Position numbers and translations under genes: made by a program. From Paraburkholderia sp. HP33-1 (lineage in GTDB: Bacteria; Pseudomonadota; Gammaproteobacteria; Burkholderiales; Burkholderiaceae), in NCBI RefSeq assembly GCF_021390595.1, contig NZ_JAJEJR010000001.1, positions 1,860,001 to 1,924,000 on the forward strand: DNA of 64,000 bases. The letters are read 5' to 3'. Shown here one piece after another: positions 16,898-26,516 of the stretch; positions within the stretch are counted from its first letter, which is position 1; the number at the start of each line of letters is the position of its first letter. Below the pieces are notes generated by a model. That model did no database searches. It was given only the letters and a program-made list of their open reading frames with translations, and had not been told where the DNA came from.

Positions 16898-18163
16898 TCA
16901 ATCGCGCACGCCGCTCTGCTTTTTGAACGCCACGAGAATGCGCTGCTCCAGCGCGTTGTAATCGCGGCCAAAGTGATGATCACCGGAGGTGCGGATCACT
17001 TCGACACCGGTCTTGTCGAGCGTCGGACACAGCGTGTCGGTTTCGCTCGCGCCATAGAAACATTGGACGATCGACGGCGGCACATGCGTCAACTCGGGCC
17101 GCACGTTCAGCGCCTTGTCGCTCGCGGGCATGCCGAGCCAGCCGCCGACCCGGATCTGGAAATCGGCGTCGGGCGCGAAGCCGAGCAGCGAAATCAGCGA
17201 CACCTTATCGCGCTGCGCCTGCGGCAGACGGTTGTACGCGAAAGGCATCACGTCGGCGCCGAACGAATAGCCGATCAGCGCGACGTGCTGCGCGTGCCAG
17301 CGCGCACTATAGGTTTGCATCACGCGCGCGAGATCGCGGCTCGTTTGCGCGGGCGGCTTCTCGCTCCAGAAATAACGCAGGCTGTCCAGGCCGACCACCG
17401 ACACGCCGTCTTTCTGCAACGCCAGCGCGATCGTCTTGTCGAGGTCGCGCCAGCCGCCATCGCCGGAAATCACGATCGCCATCATGCCGTTCGGATGCGC
17501 AACCGGCAATTCGATCAGCGGCAAGTCGGACACGTCGTCGTCGCTCGTCGATACCGACTGCAGATGCGGCGTCAGCAACCCGACCAGACGCGCGCGATCG
17601 GCATTGCCCGTGCCCGCCTTTTCGACGAAGCCAGGCACCTTGTCGCGAATCACGGTCGGATCAGGCGAACACGGCTCAAAGCGCGGGTCGAGTGTGGGCT
17701 CGGCATCCACCGACACCGCGCCCGCAACCGTATTGGACGGCGCCTGCTCGAGCACGTGCATCGCGAGCGTCGCGCCCTGCCCCGTACCCGCGACGATCGG
17801 CGCGAAATAGTTGCTCGACTGCGATTGCCGTTCGAGCTGATGGCTCAGCGCTTCGGCATCGCCCACCAGCTTATGGCAGGTTTCCTTCTGGGCAGCAAGG
17901 TTGGCTGCGTAGCGTGCGGTATCGACGCCGACGGTCAACGCGCCCGCTTTCGCGAGCGCATCGGCGCTCTGCTGATCGGCCGCACTCCAGCCGCTCGCCT
18001 GCGAATACAGCACGACGAAGCCGCGCAGCGGCCCCTCGGGTTGCGTGACGCGAACGTCGCCAAAGCGGCCGCCAGGCACGGTGGTGGTGGCCGCGTGCGC
18101 GAGCGCGCCGCAGCTCAGAACGCTCGCCGCGACGGCGAGCTGGAACAACGGATGCAATTTCAT
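16898..18163 (-). CDS. acvB: AcvB/VirJ-family periplasmic protein, lysyl-phosphatidylglycerol hydrolase
   Basis: 421 residues. A signal peptide covers residues 1-24 (ending GALAHA). Two alpha/beta-hydrolase-like halves follow; the C-terminal VirJ domain has ISGDGGWRDLD and the nucleophile elbow GYSFGAD, with a late DHHFG that could carry the catalytic His. Agrobacterium AcvB hydrolyses the lysyl-phosphatidylglycerol made by LpiA/MprF and is needed for virulence and acid tolerance. The ATG overlaps the mprF stop by four bases (ATGA), so synthesis of the lipid and its hydrolase are coupled in one operon, as in rhizobia. The activity is inferred from the family. Confidence 0.88.
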   Translation of the reverse strand: MKLHPLFQLAVAASVLSCGALAHAATTTVPGGRFGDVRVTQPEGPLRGFVVLYSQASGWSAADQQSADALAKAGALTVGVDTARYAANLAAQKETCHKLVGDAEALSHQLERQSQSSNYFAPIVAGTGQGATLAMHVLEQAPSNTVAGAVSVDAEPTLDPRFEPCSPDPTVIRDKVPGFVEKAGTGNADRARLVGLLTPHLQSVSTSDDDVSDLPLIELPVAHPNGMMAIVISGDGGWRDLDKTIALALQKDGVSVVGLDSLRYFWSEKPPAQTSRDLARVMQTYSARWHAQHVALIGYSFGADVMPFAYNRLPQAQRDKVSLISLLGFAPDADFQIRVGGWLGMPASDKALNVRPELTHVPPSIVQCFYGASETDTLCPTLDKTGVEVIRTSGDHHFGRDYNALEQRILVAFKKQSGVRD

Positions 18164-20751
18164 GAACGCCGGCCTCCAGCCAGCAGCGACAGGTCCGCGA
18201 GCGTGAAGAACACGCCCGAGCCGGATGCCGCGAGATAACGCGGCTCCCAGCGCGGCTGGAACTTGCTTTTGAAAGCACGCAGTCCGCGGAAGTTATAGAA
18301 GCGGCCACCGAAGCGCCACAGGATGCCGGCCAGCCGATGCCAGCGCGACGCGAGCGGCGTCGGTTGCACGCCCGAGAGCGGCGCAATGCCGAGACTGAGC
18401 GAGCGGAAGCCCGCCTGTTTCAGATGCAACGCGAGCTGAGTGAACAGATATTCCATCGCATACGACGACGCGCTTTCGACGTGACGCATCACGCCGATGG
18501 TCGCCTCGGTATTCATATCGGTCGTCATGAAGGTCACGAACGCGACCGGCTCGCCGTTCTGGCGCACCAGCATCACCGATTGCGCGGCGAGATATTCGTC
18601 ATTGAAAGCCGCGACCGAGAAGCTTTTCTCGCGTGCATCATGGCTGTCGAGCCAGCCGTCGGAAATGCCGCGCAGCATTTCGAGCGACGCCGGCACATGC
18701 GCCTGATCGATCACTTCGACGCTAAAGCCGTCGCGCTCGCCGCGCTTTAGCGCATAGCGCAGATGCGCGCGGTGCGAGCCCTTCAGATCGAAATCGTCGA
18801 GCACGACGTGCGCTTCCTCGCCGAGCTTCATCAGCGTGAGGCCGGCGTCGAGATACAGCGGCAGCGCATTCGCGCGTACCTGGTAGAACGCGGCACGGCC
18901 GCCGTGCGCATGCGCGAGCGCGACGAACTTGCTGATGAGGCCAGCCCACTCTTCGCGCGGGCCCACCGGATCGTGCAGCGCGGCCCACGTGCGCCCGTAT
19001 TTCGCGTACATCAGGAACGCCCCGCGCGACTCCGAAAACAGGAAGCTCTTGTCGCCCATCAGCGCGAGACCGGCATCGCTGCGCTCCTGCGCGCGCACGA
19101 TGCGCGCGGCGTCGTGCAGATCTTCGGGCGCCGGCATGACGAAGCGGCCCGGTGCCGGACGCAGCAATTGCCAGAACGAGAACGTCGCGGCGAACAGGCT
19201 CGCGGCGAGCGTCGCCCGCAGCGCGCGCGGCGCGCGCTCGTCGAACGCGAATTGCCACCACAGGTCGCGCGTGTACGGCACGTCACGGAAAGCGAACAGC
19301 ATGACCCAGGTCGCGAGCATCAGCACCATCGCGACCGATACCAGCCAGCCCGCGGTAAAGCGCTCGGCGAACAGCGACGAATGACGATTGAAGCGCTTGC
19401 GCGTAGTGAGCAGAAGGACGATCAGCATGCCGAGCACGCCGGCCTCGACGAACGCGAGACCTTTGGTCAGCGACAGCGCGAGGCTCAGCACCGCGAGCGC
19501 GAGCGTCATCCACCACGCCGCGTCGAGCCGCCGCAGCAGTCCGCGCGCGACGAACAGCAGCAGCACGCCGACCACGCTGCACAGCATCTGCGAGCTTTCG
19601 AGCACCCACAGCGGCACTAGGTCGCGCAGCATATGGATGCGCTGCCAGAACGCCGGCGTCGCACTCGAAATCACCAGCATGCCGCCGACCACGAACGTGA
19701 CGAGGCTCAGAAACAGCGGCGCGAGCTCCGACACGCGCTCCGCCTGCAACAGCGACAGACGGTTCTTCAGCGCGCGCCCTTCGAAGCCCGCGAGCAGCGC
19801 CGCCGACACAACCAGCGGCACACCGAAATAGATCGCGCGATAAGCAAGCAGCGCGGCGACCATCTGATGCATCGGCACGCTGCCGCTCAGCGTGAACGCC
19901 ATCGCCGCCTCGAACACGCCGACGCCGCCAGGCGTATGGCCGATCAGGCCGAGCAGCATCGCGGCTGCGTAGACGGTGATGAAGCCGGCGAAGCTCACGT
20001 TCGCATGCGGCAGCAACGCCCACAGCGCGAGGCCCGCGGCGATCACGTCGAGGACCGCCAGCGCGACCTGCGCGAGCAGATCGCGGCGCGCGGGGATATC
20101 GAACGACAGCCACTGCCAGCGCGTGCGAATCGGCCGGGTTTCGCGGCGGCACGCGGCGGCGGTCAGCGCCAGCGCGATAAGCAGCGTCACGCCGCTCCAG
20201 CGCAGCACGTCCGGCGACAGATGCAGCATCGGCGCAAGCTGGCCGGCCATGCCGACCATGCCGAGCGCGGTCATCAACACGAGCGCGAGCGCGAGCGACA
20301 CGCTCGTGAACACCGTCATGCGGCCGATCTGCGCGGGCGTGATATTCGCGACGCCGTACACGCGCGCGCGCACCGCCCCGCCCGTCAGCGCGCCGAAACC
20401 GGTCGCATTGCCAAGCGCCGAACCGGCGGTCGCGCCGACCCACAGCGCCGCACGCGGCACTTTCGCGCCGAGATAGCGCAGACCGACCGCGTCGCGCCCC
20501 ACGAGCGCGACGTAGCTGAGCGCGGTCGCGCCGAGCGCGCCGATCCACTCGCGCGCCGACAGACCGCGCAGCTCGCGGATCACCGACCGGTAATTGACCG
20601 CCTCCGACAGATGCTGCAGCACGACCAGCAACAGCCCGCAAATGACAAGCGCGAGCACAGGTGACAGAAGTCCCCGGTTGCCAAGCGCTTTCCATGCGCG
20701 GCCGAGCAGCGTGCCGAGGCGTTCGAACCTGTTTTGAAGTCGGTGAAACAT
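18160..20751 (-). CDS. mprF: Bifunctional lysylphosphatidylglycerol flippase/synthetase MprF (LpiA)
   Basis: 863 residues. The N-terminal half has about fourteen membrane segments (flippase; TGFGALTGGAVRARVYG is the conserved loop). The cytoplasmic C-terminal synthetase domain (about 530-850) has the GNAT-like fold typical of DUF2156, with GDKSFLFSESRGAFLMY. It transfers lysine from Lys-tRNA to phosphatidylglycerol and flips the product outwards, reducing negative surface charge and raising resistance to cationic peptides and acid. The ATG at 20751 is chosen from family length; only AAGG lies upstream, and the frame stays open to 20865. acvB overlaps its stop. Confidence 0.92.
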   Translation of the reverse strand: MFHRLQNRFERLGTLLGRAWKALGNRGLLSPVLALVICGLLLVVLQHLSEAVNYRSVIRELRGLSAREWIGALGATALSYVALVGRDAVGLRYLGAKVPRAALWVGATAGSALGNATGFGALTGGAVRARVYGVANITPAQIGRMTVFTSVSLALALVLMTALGMVGMAGQLAPMLHLSPDVLRWSGVTLLIALALTAAACRRETRPIRTRWQWLSFDIPARRDLLAQVALAVLDVIAAGLALWALLPHANVSFAGFITVYAAAMLLGLIGHTPGGVGVFEAAMAFTLSGSVPMHQMVAALLAYRAIYFGVPLVVSAALLAGFEGRALKNRLSLLQAERVSELAPLFLSLVTFVVGGMLVISSATPAFWQRIHMLRDLVPLWVLESSQMLCSVVGVLLLFVARGLLRRLDAAWWMTLALAVLSLALSLTKGLAFVEAGVLGMLIVLLLTTRKRFNRHSSLFAERFTAGWLVSVAMVLMLATWVMLFAFRDVPYTRDLWWQFAFDERAPRALRATLAASLFAATFSFWQLLRPAPGRFVMPAPEDLHDAARIVRAQERSDAGLALMGDKSFLFSESRGAFLMYAKYGRTWAALHDPVGPREEWAGLISKFVALAHAHGGRAAFYQVRANALPLYLDAGLTLMKLGEEAHVVLDDFDLKGSHRAHLRYALKRGERDGFSVEVIDQAHVPASLEMLRGISDGWLDSHDAREKSFSVAAFNDEYLAAQSVMLVRQNGEPVAFVTFMTTDMNTEATIGVMRHVESASSYAMEYLFTQLALHLKQAGFRSLSLGIAPLSGVQPTPLASRWHRLAGILWRFGGRFYNFRGLRAFKSKFQPRWEPRYLAASGSGVFFTLADLSLLAGGRRS

Positions 20752-21144
20752 GGTCAATGCGGGCCTTGCGAGGAGCGGTCGCGGCGACGGGTCGTCCCGC
20801 GCGGTATCGCCTGTGGCAGCGATTACAAAGAGATAACGGCAAAAGATGCAAAAGGTTGACAGCATTAGCTATTTTGCTGTCGATCCACTTGCTCGGCGCG
20901 CGTCAAAAGGGCGCGATTGTAATGCTTCCTCGCGCGAGGCGCGGCATCAAGATGCCGGTTGCGCGTGCCGTAATCAGGATCAGGAGCGCGACACCTGGAA
21001 GGAGAATGGCGACGGCGCGAACGCGCCAGTGACGACCGGCGTGCGGTCTGCTTAACAGGGCCACAAAGCACAATGCCCGCTACTCGAGCGGGCATTGACA
21101 CGACAGCCGGAGCCTGCGCGGCCCCCGGGTAACGCTTCCCGCGC
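20752..21144. other. Intergenic region with a hairpin at 21072-21096
   Basis: 393 bases without a convincing gene; it holds the mprF promoter. At 21072-21096 a 10-bp perfect stem (AATGCCCGCT and its complement) around loop ACTCG lies about 50 bases beyond the stop of the 47-residue gene and probably ends that leftward transcript, although no good T-run follows. The open frames at 20846-21055 (plus) and 20865-21101 (minus) lack supporting signals. Confidence 0.5.
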
Positions 21145-21288
21145 TTAGTTCGGGCGACGATGCGCTTCGGCGATCACCGCGCAGTTCTGCAGATGCAGGT
21201 TCAGCGCGTGCAGCGCCAGCGCGCGCAGCTTGCCGAAGAAGGTGTTGGCGGCGGGGGTGGAACGGACAACGTTCGATGCGGTGTTCAT
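21145..21288 (-). CDS. Small conserved-looking protein (47 residues)
   Basis: ATG at 21288 with GGAG about 9 bases upstream; stop TAA at 21147-21145. After a Ser/Thr/Asn N-terminus, residues 17-42 (FFGKLRALALHALNLHLQNC) could form an amphipathic helix rich in Leu, Ala and His, followed by a basic tail (AHRRPN). I know no family. A clean ribosome site, a typical codon pattern and a hairpin downstream argue that it is a real small gene. It is divergent from the efflux gene at 21519. Confidence 0.65.
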   Translation of the reverse strand: MNTASNVVRSTPAANTFFGKLRALALHALNLHLQNCAVIAEAHRRPN

Positions 21289-21518
21289 GGCGGGCTCCGT
21301 ACTAGGGTTTATACCTACGTAATGACCCGATTATAGTCTCCTCGTGACGCACCGCAACAAAAATTAAAAGTTTTTCGCGTCACCGCGACATCGGAGTCGC
21401 GTCTCCGATACGAAAAATCGTAAGAAGGCGGCATCGGCCGCGCCAGTATTAACAATCCGCACCATACGGGTGCAATAATGACCCCTTTGCCTGCGACGCC
21501 TTGCCGCAGCCCGCCGTC

Positions 21519-22922
21519 ATGTCTGTCGCCGAGACTCAGAAAGCACTGATTGCGCCCCTTATCGTCGCGTGCGCGATGTTCATGGAAAGCGTCGACGCCA
21601 ACGTGATCGTCACCGCGCTGCCGGCCATGGCGCGCGATTTCGGGCGCGATCCGGTCACGCTGAAAATCGCGGTCACGAGCTATGTGCTCGGGCTCGGCGT
21701 GTTCATCCCCGTGTGCGGCTGGCTCGCCGACAAATTCGGCGCGCGCACGGTATTTCGCACGGCAATCGGCATCTTCGTGACCGGCTCGCTGCTGTGCGCC
21801 GCGTCGGACTCGCTTGCCACCTTTACGATTGCGCGATTCATTCAGGGCGTCGGCGGCGCGATGATGGTGCCGGTCGGGCGGATCATCATTTTTCGCGTGG
21901 TGGAGAAAGCCGACTTCATCCGCGCGATGAACTATCTGAGCGTGCCCGCGATGCTGGGCCCCGCCGCCGGTCCGCTGCTCGGCGGATTCATCACGACGTA
22001 TCTGCACTGGCGGCTGATCTTCTTCATCAACGTGCCGATTGGCATTCTCGGTATCTACCTGACCAATCGCTATATCGCCAATACGCGCGAGCCCGACCCC
22101 GGCCCGCTCGACTGGATCGGCTTCCTGCTGTCGGCGGCGGGCGCGGTGCTGCTGCTGCTCGGCTTGTCACTGGTCGGTGGCGAACTGATTTCGAATCTGG
22201 ATGCGCTCGGTATGTGCGGGGTCGGCGCGGTGCTGCTCGCGATCTACGTCGCTTACGCGCAGCGCGTCGCGTTGCCGCTGCTCGATCTGCGCTTTTTCAA
22301 GGTGCCGACCTTCCAGGCGAGCGTGCTCGGCGGCTCGCTGTTTCGCATCGGTCTTGGCGCGTTGCCGTTCCTGCTGCCGCTGCTGCTGCAGGAAGGTCAC
22401 GGCATGAGCGCGTTCCAGTCGGGGCTGATCACCTGTGCGTCAGCGTTCGGCGGCATGTTCACGCGCGTGATCGCCTCCACCGTGCTGCGCCGGTTCGGCT
22501 TTCGCCAGGTGCTCGTGTTCAACGCCGCGCTATCGGGCATTTCGATCGCCGCGTGCGGGCTCTTCTTTCCGCACACGCCGACGTGGATCATCTGGGTCGT
22601 CGTGCTGCTCGGCGGCTTCTTCCCCGCGTTGCAGTTCACGAGCCTCAATTCGCTGACCTACGCGGAAATCGCGACCCGCGACGTCGGCCGCGCGACGAGC
22701 CTTGGCAGCGTCGTGCAGCAGATGTCGCTCGGGCTCGGTGTGACAGTCGGCGGTATCGTGCTGCAGATCTCGCGCGTGCTGCATGGGCACTCGGGCATCA
22801 TGTGGTCGGACTTCTGGCCCGCGTTCCTCGTGGTCGGTCTGTGCTCGTTCGCGTCGATTCCGGTCACGCAGCGCTTGCCGCGCGGCGCGGGCCACGAGAT
22901 TTCACGAGGTGGGCGCGGCTGA
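21519..22922 (+). CDS. MFS efflux transporter, DHA2 (EmrB/QacA) family, 14 membrane segments
   Basis: 467 residues. Helix 1 has ACAMFMESVDANVIVTALPA (motif D1 of the DHA2 family) and loop 2-3 GWLADKFGARTVF (motif A). Motif C lies in LSVPAMLGPAAGPLLGGFI. Such proteins expel drugs or other amphipathic compounds in exchange for protons. ATG at 21519 is chosen; the frame opens six codons earlier at TTG 21501. No adaptor or outer-membrane partner is adjacent, so it probably works alone in the inner membrane. It resembles the MdtD-like protein at 28027. The substrate is unknown. Confidence 0.85.
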   Translation: MSVAETQKALIAPLIVACAMFMESVDANVIVTALPAMARDFGRDPVTLKIAVTSYVLGLGVFIPVCGWLADKFGARTVFRTAIGIFVTGSLLCAASDSLATFTIARFIQGVGGAMMVPVGRIIIFRVVEKADFIRAMNYLSVPAMLGPAAGPLLGGFITTYLHWRLIFFINVPIGILGIYLTNRYIANTREPDPGPLDWIGFLLSAAGAVLLLLGLSLVGGELISNLDALGMCGVGAVLLAIYVAYAQRVALPLLDLRFFKVPTFQASVLGGSLFRIGLGALPFLLPLLLQEGHGMSAFQSGLITCASAFGGMFTRVIASTVLRRFGFRQVLVFNAALSGISIAACGLFFPHTPTWIIWVVVLLGGFFPALQFTSLNSLTYAEIATRDVGRATSLGSVVQQMSLGLGVTVGGIVLQISRVLHGHSGIMWSDFWPAFLVVGLCSFASIPVTQRLPRGAGHEISRGGRG

Positions 22923-22960
22923 GCGGTATTCGGCCGCCCTGCACCGGCTCGAAACAGCGG

Positions 22961-24934
22961 CTAGGTCCGCCCGCTTGCGCTGAGACGCCCATCGGCCTTC
23001 GCGAGCAGCGCGTCGAGGACCGCCATCTCGACGGGCTTCACCAGGTGCGCATGAAATCCCGCCATGCGAGTGCGATCGAGATCGCTTACATGACTGAACC
23101 CCGTCATCGCCGCGTACATCGTGCGGGTCATCTCGGGCAGCGCGCGCATCGCCGCGAGCGTCGCATAGCCATCCATCTTCGGCATCGCAAGGTCGATCAG
23201 CGCGAGATGCGGCGTGAAGCGCGGCGCGATCTGCAGCGCCTGCTCGCCCTCATACGCGATGCGCACCTCGTGGCCCTTCAGTTCGAGCAGCATCGCGAGG
23301 CTGTCGGCCGAATCGTGATTGTCGTCGATGAGCAGAATCCGCAGCGGCTGTACGTCGGGAGTGGCCGTGATCGTGCCGCTCTCCGTGGTTTCGGACTGCG
23401 CGGCCGCGAGCGGCAGACTCAGCGTGAACCTACTGCCGAGCCCCGGGCCTTCGCTGCTCGCAACGATGCTGCCGCCATGCATTTCGACGAGCGACTTGCA
23501 CAGCGCGAGACCGATCCCGAGGCCGCTCTCGCCGAAGTTTTGCCCCTCCTTCTCCTGCGCGAACAGCTCGAAGATCCTGTCGAGCGAGCGCACTGGAATG
23601 CCGCAGCCGGGGTCGCGCACTTCGAGCACCGCCATGCGAAAGTCGATCCGGCCCAGCACGTCGATCACACTGCCGCCCGGCGAAAACTTCGACGCATTGT
23701 GCAGCAGGTTTTGCAGCACCTGCACGAGCCGCGTCATGTCGCCGCGAATCACCACGGGGTCGTCGGGCACATGGGCGACCACGCGCTGCTCGCGCGCGTC
23801 GGTGAACGGCCGCGCCGCTTCGATCGCGCGCGCGACGAGCTCGGCAAGATCGACGCGCGCGATGCGCAGCTCGACCTTGTCGGACATGATGCGGCCGATA
23901 TCGAGCAGATCGTCGACGAGCCGCGTCAGGTGCGTGACCTGGCGGTCGATCAGATCGCGCGCCCGCGCGAGCACCGGGCTCAGACCGGTTTCCATCTGCA
24001 TCGTGCCGAGCGCGTTGCGCACCGGCGCGAGCGGATTGCGCAGCTCGTGCGCGAGCGTCGCGAGAAAATCGCGCATGCGCTCGCTCGAGCGTTCAAGCTC
24101 CTCGCGCCGACGCCGCTCGGTCAGATCGCGCGTGATCTTCGCGAAGCCGCGAAGCCGGCGCGCTTCGTCGTACACGGCGGTGATGATCACGTTGGCCCAG
24201 AAGGTCGAGCCGTCCTTGCGTACGCGCCAGCCCTCGTCTTCGACGGTGCCGATCTGCCGCGCGATGGCGAGCGCGCGCGCGGGCTTGCCGGCCGCCGCCT
24301 CCCCCGGCACGTAGAACAGCGAGAAATGCCGGCCGACGATTTCATCGTGCGTATAGCCGTTGATGCGTGCGGCGCCCGAGTTCCAGCTGACAACGCAGCC
24401 TTGCGGATCAAGCATGAAGATCGCGTAGTCCTTCACGCTGTCGACCAGCAATCGGAAGCGCTCCTCGCTTTGCCGCAACGCTTCGAGATAAGCGCGCTGC
24501 GCGGTCAGATCGCGCGTGATCTTCGCGAAGCCCGTGAGCGTGCCCGCTTCATTGCGGACCGCCGTGATCACGACGTTCGCCCAGAACGTCGTACCGTCCT
24601 TGCGCACGCGCCAGCCTTCGTCCTCGAAGCGGCCGGTCAGCGTCGCCTGTTCCAGTTCGTAGGTCGGCCAGCCGCGTGCGACGGCTTCCTCGGTATAGAA
24701 CCGCGAGAAATGCTGGCCGACGATCTCGCTTTCCGTGTAGCCCTTGAGCTTCTGCGCGCCGGCGTTCCAGCTCACCACGTGTCCGGTCGCGTCGAGCAGA
24801 AAGATCGCGTAGTCCGAGATGGCCTGCACGAGCGACGAATAATCGATGCTGACGGGCGCTGAGCGCGCAGCCTCGGCCTGCACTCGGGCGGGCCCGCCGT
24901 CGTCGCGGGAAGAAGAAGCATCGAGCTGTGTCAT
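22961..24934 (-). CDS. Cytoplasmic hybrid sensor histidine kinase (PAS-PAS-HisKA-HATPase-REC)
   Basis: 657 residues with no membrane segments. Two near-duplicate PAS/PAC units lie at about 33-150 and 160-275 (both contain SWN(A/S)GA and DEGWRVRKDG). They are followed by the HisKA helix with phospho-acceptor His296 (ATLAHELRNPLAPV), the ATP-binding domain (GIGLALCKSLVEMHGG) and a C-terminal receiver whose acceptor Asp is in LALIDLAMPKMDG. It would sense a cytoplasmic signal, possibly redox or a small ligand, and pass phosphate to its own receiver. No output regulator is adjacent. ATG 24934 is chosen for fit; the frame is open to 25102 and neither start has a good ribosome site. Confidence 0.88.
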   Translation of the reverse strand: MTQLDASSSRDDGGPARVQAEAARSAPVSIDYSSLVQAISDYAIFLLDATGHVVSWNAGAQKLKGYTESEIVGQHFSRFYTEEAVARGWPTYELEQATLTGRFEDEGWRVRKDGTTFWANVVITAVRNEAGTLTGFAKITRDLTAQRAYLEALRQSEERFRLLVDSVKDYAIFMLDPQGCVVSWNSGAARINGYTHDEIVGRHFSLFYVPGEAAAGKPARALAIARQIGTVEDEGWRVRKDGSTFWANVIITAVYDEARRLRGFAKITRDLTERRRREELERSSERMRDFLATLAHELRNPLAPVRNALGTMQMETGLSPVLARARDLIDRQVTHLTRLVDDLLDIGRIMSDKVELRIARVDLAELVARAIEAARPFTDAREQRVVAHVPDDPVVIRGDMTRLVQVLQNLLHNASKFSPGGSVIDVLGRIDFRMAVLEVRDPGCGIPVRSLDRIFELFAQEKEGQNFGESGLGIGLALCKSLVEMHGGSIVASSEGPGLGSRFTLSLPLAAAQSETTESGTITATPDVQPLRILLIDDNHDSADSLAMLLELKGHEVRIAYEGEQALQIAPRFTPHLALIDLAMPKMDGYATLAAMRALPEMTRTMYAAMTGFSHVSDLDRTRMAGFHAHLVKPVEMAVLDALLAKADGRLSASGRT

Positions 24935-25214
24935 GGCGGGGGCGCGCAATGGGGTTTTCGTTTTAAGCAAACGTCGCGCCTGACCGACGGCGGAGCCCGC
25001 TTGCGCCCGTTCGCAAGGCGCAAAGCTGATAACGGCGGGCTTCGTGATCGCTAGCGGGTCGTCACGGCAGACCTCGCCGCGTTGCGGTTCCGGTTTTCGC
25101 ATTGCCGTTCGTTAGCAAAAATAGCAATGCCAATTGAAAAAGCTATTCACGGCTTTCGCCATGAACTTCGCGCCCCGGCTCGCCCTCGCCGCCGTGCTGA
25201 GCGGCCGCCGCGAG

Positions 25215-26273
25215 TCAACCCGCCGCGCCGATCTTTTCAGCGAGCTTCGCGTCGTAGCTCGAATGGACGTGCACGCGCTTCTTGTCGGGATAGGCGTACG
25301 CGTAGGCCTTGCGCAGCGCGAGCGACGCCTCGTGAAAGCCCGACAGGATCAGCTTCTGCTTGTTCGGATAGTTCGCGATATCACCGACCGCGAAGATGCC
25401 AGGCCGCGAGCTTTCGTAGTTCGAAGTATCGACATCGACACGTCCGCCGTGAATCGTCAGTCCCCACTGCGCGATCGGGCCGAGATCGGCGACGAGTCCA
25501 TACAGCGCGATCAGATGCTCGGCTTCGAGTTCCAGCTCGCCGTCGATCTGCCGCAGCGTCAGCGAGCGCAGCACACCGTCTTCCACATTGAGCGCCGTGA
25601 TCCCACCGACGACGAAGTCCATCTCGCCCGCGTCGACCGCGCGCCGCACCCGCTCGACGCTCGAATCGGCCGCGCTGAAGCCGGCACGCCGATGCACGAG
25701 CGTCACGCGCCCCGCGACCTTGCGAAGCGCCAGCGCCCAGTCGAGCGCCGAATCGCCACCGCCCGCGACGACCACGTTCCTGTCGGCGAAATCGGCAAGA
25801 CGCGGCACGCTGTAGTGCACGTGGCGCTTTTCGAGCGGCTCGGCTTCGGCGAGCGTGAGCTTTTGCGGTACGAACGCGCCATTGCCGCCGGCGAGCAGGA
25901 TCGCCGCGACGTCGAACACGAGGCCGCGCTGGGTGCGCACGGTCCAGCGTCCGTCGTCGCGCTGCTCGACCGTTTCGACGCGCTGTTCCAGATGGATCGG
26001 CACGTCGAACGGCTTGCACTGGGCGAGCAGCCGCTCGACCAGTTCGCGCGCGGTGCACGACGTAATCGCGGGAATGTCGTAGATCGGTTTGTCGGGATAC
26101 AGCTCGATGCACTGGCCGCCCACGCGTGCGAGCACGTCGACGATCTGACAGGTGAGGCCGATCACACCGGCCTCGAATGCCGCGAACAGACCCACGGGAC
26201 CGGCGCCGACGATCAGGACATCGGTGCGGATCGGCGGCGTGTGCGGTGCAGGTGCGTCGGCGGCAAGGGTCAT
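25215..26273 (-). CDS. Ferredoxin/flavodoxin-NADP+ reductase, thioredoxin-reductase-like type
   Basis: 352 residues. The FAD motif VLIVGAGPVGLFAAFEAG (about 18-36), GGQCIELYPDKPIYDIPA, the NADPH motif VVVAGGGDSALDWAL and the C-terminal FAD signature GIFAVGDIANYP define the bacterial TrxR-like FNR family. The CxxC redox pair of true thioredoxin reductases is absent, as expected. The enzyme transfers electrons between NADPH and ferredoxin or flavodoxin in the cytoplasm. ATG at 26273 matches the family start; the frame extends to 26681 without support. It is divergent from the AhpD-like gene at 26517. Confidence 0.9.
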   Translation of the reverse strand: MTLAADAPAPHTPPIRTDVLIVGAGPVGLFAAFEAGVIGLTCQIVDVLARVGGQCIELYPDKPIYDIPAITSCTARELVERLLAQCKPFDVPIHLEQRVETVEQRDDGRWTVRTQRGLVFDVAAILLAGGNGAFVPQKLTLAEAEPLEKRHVHYSVPRLADFADRNVVVAGGGDSALDWALALRKVAGRVTLVHRRAGFSAADSSVERVRRAVDAGEMDFVVGGITALNVEDGVLRSLTLRQIDGELELEAEHLIALYGLVADLGPIAQWGLTIHGGRVDVDTSNYESSRPGIFAVGDIANYPNKQKLILSGFHEASLALRKAYAYAYPDKKRVHVHSSYDAKLAEKIGAAG

Positions 26274-26516
26274 GGGTCGGGTCTCCGGATCACGGTAAGC
26301 GGCGCAACGGCAGGATCGATAGCCCACCATACCGAATCGGCCCGTACGCGGCAACGATGCCATTGTCGACGGTAAGGATGCTCGGCACGCACGCTCTGCG
26401 CCACGAAAGTGGCTACCTGCAAATATCTGGAAGCGGCCATTTTTCCAGTCCATGTGGCGGACTAAGCTGACAGCTATCCGATGCACCGCATCGCCCCACC
26501 CGTCCCGGAGCCCATC

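Noticed and set aside
20846..21101. Short frames on both strands between mprF and the 47-residue gene
   Set aside because: No family match and no convincing starts.
21569..24862. Very long plus-strand open frame (about 1097 codons) across the efflux gene and the hybrid kinase
   Set aside because: It runs in a shadow frame through two well-supported genes; its translation is Arg-, Ala- and His-rich with no family resemblance, as expected from high-GC shadow frames.
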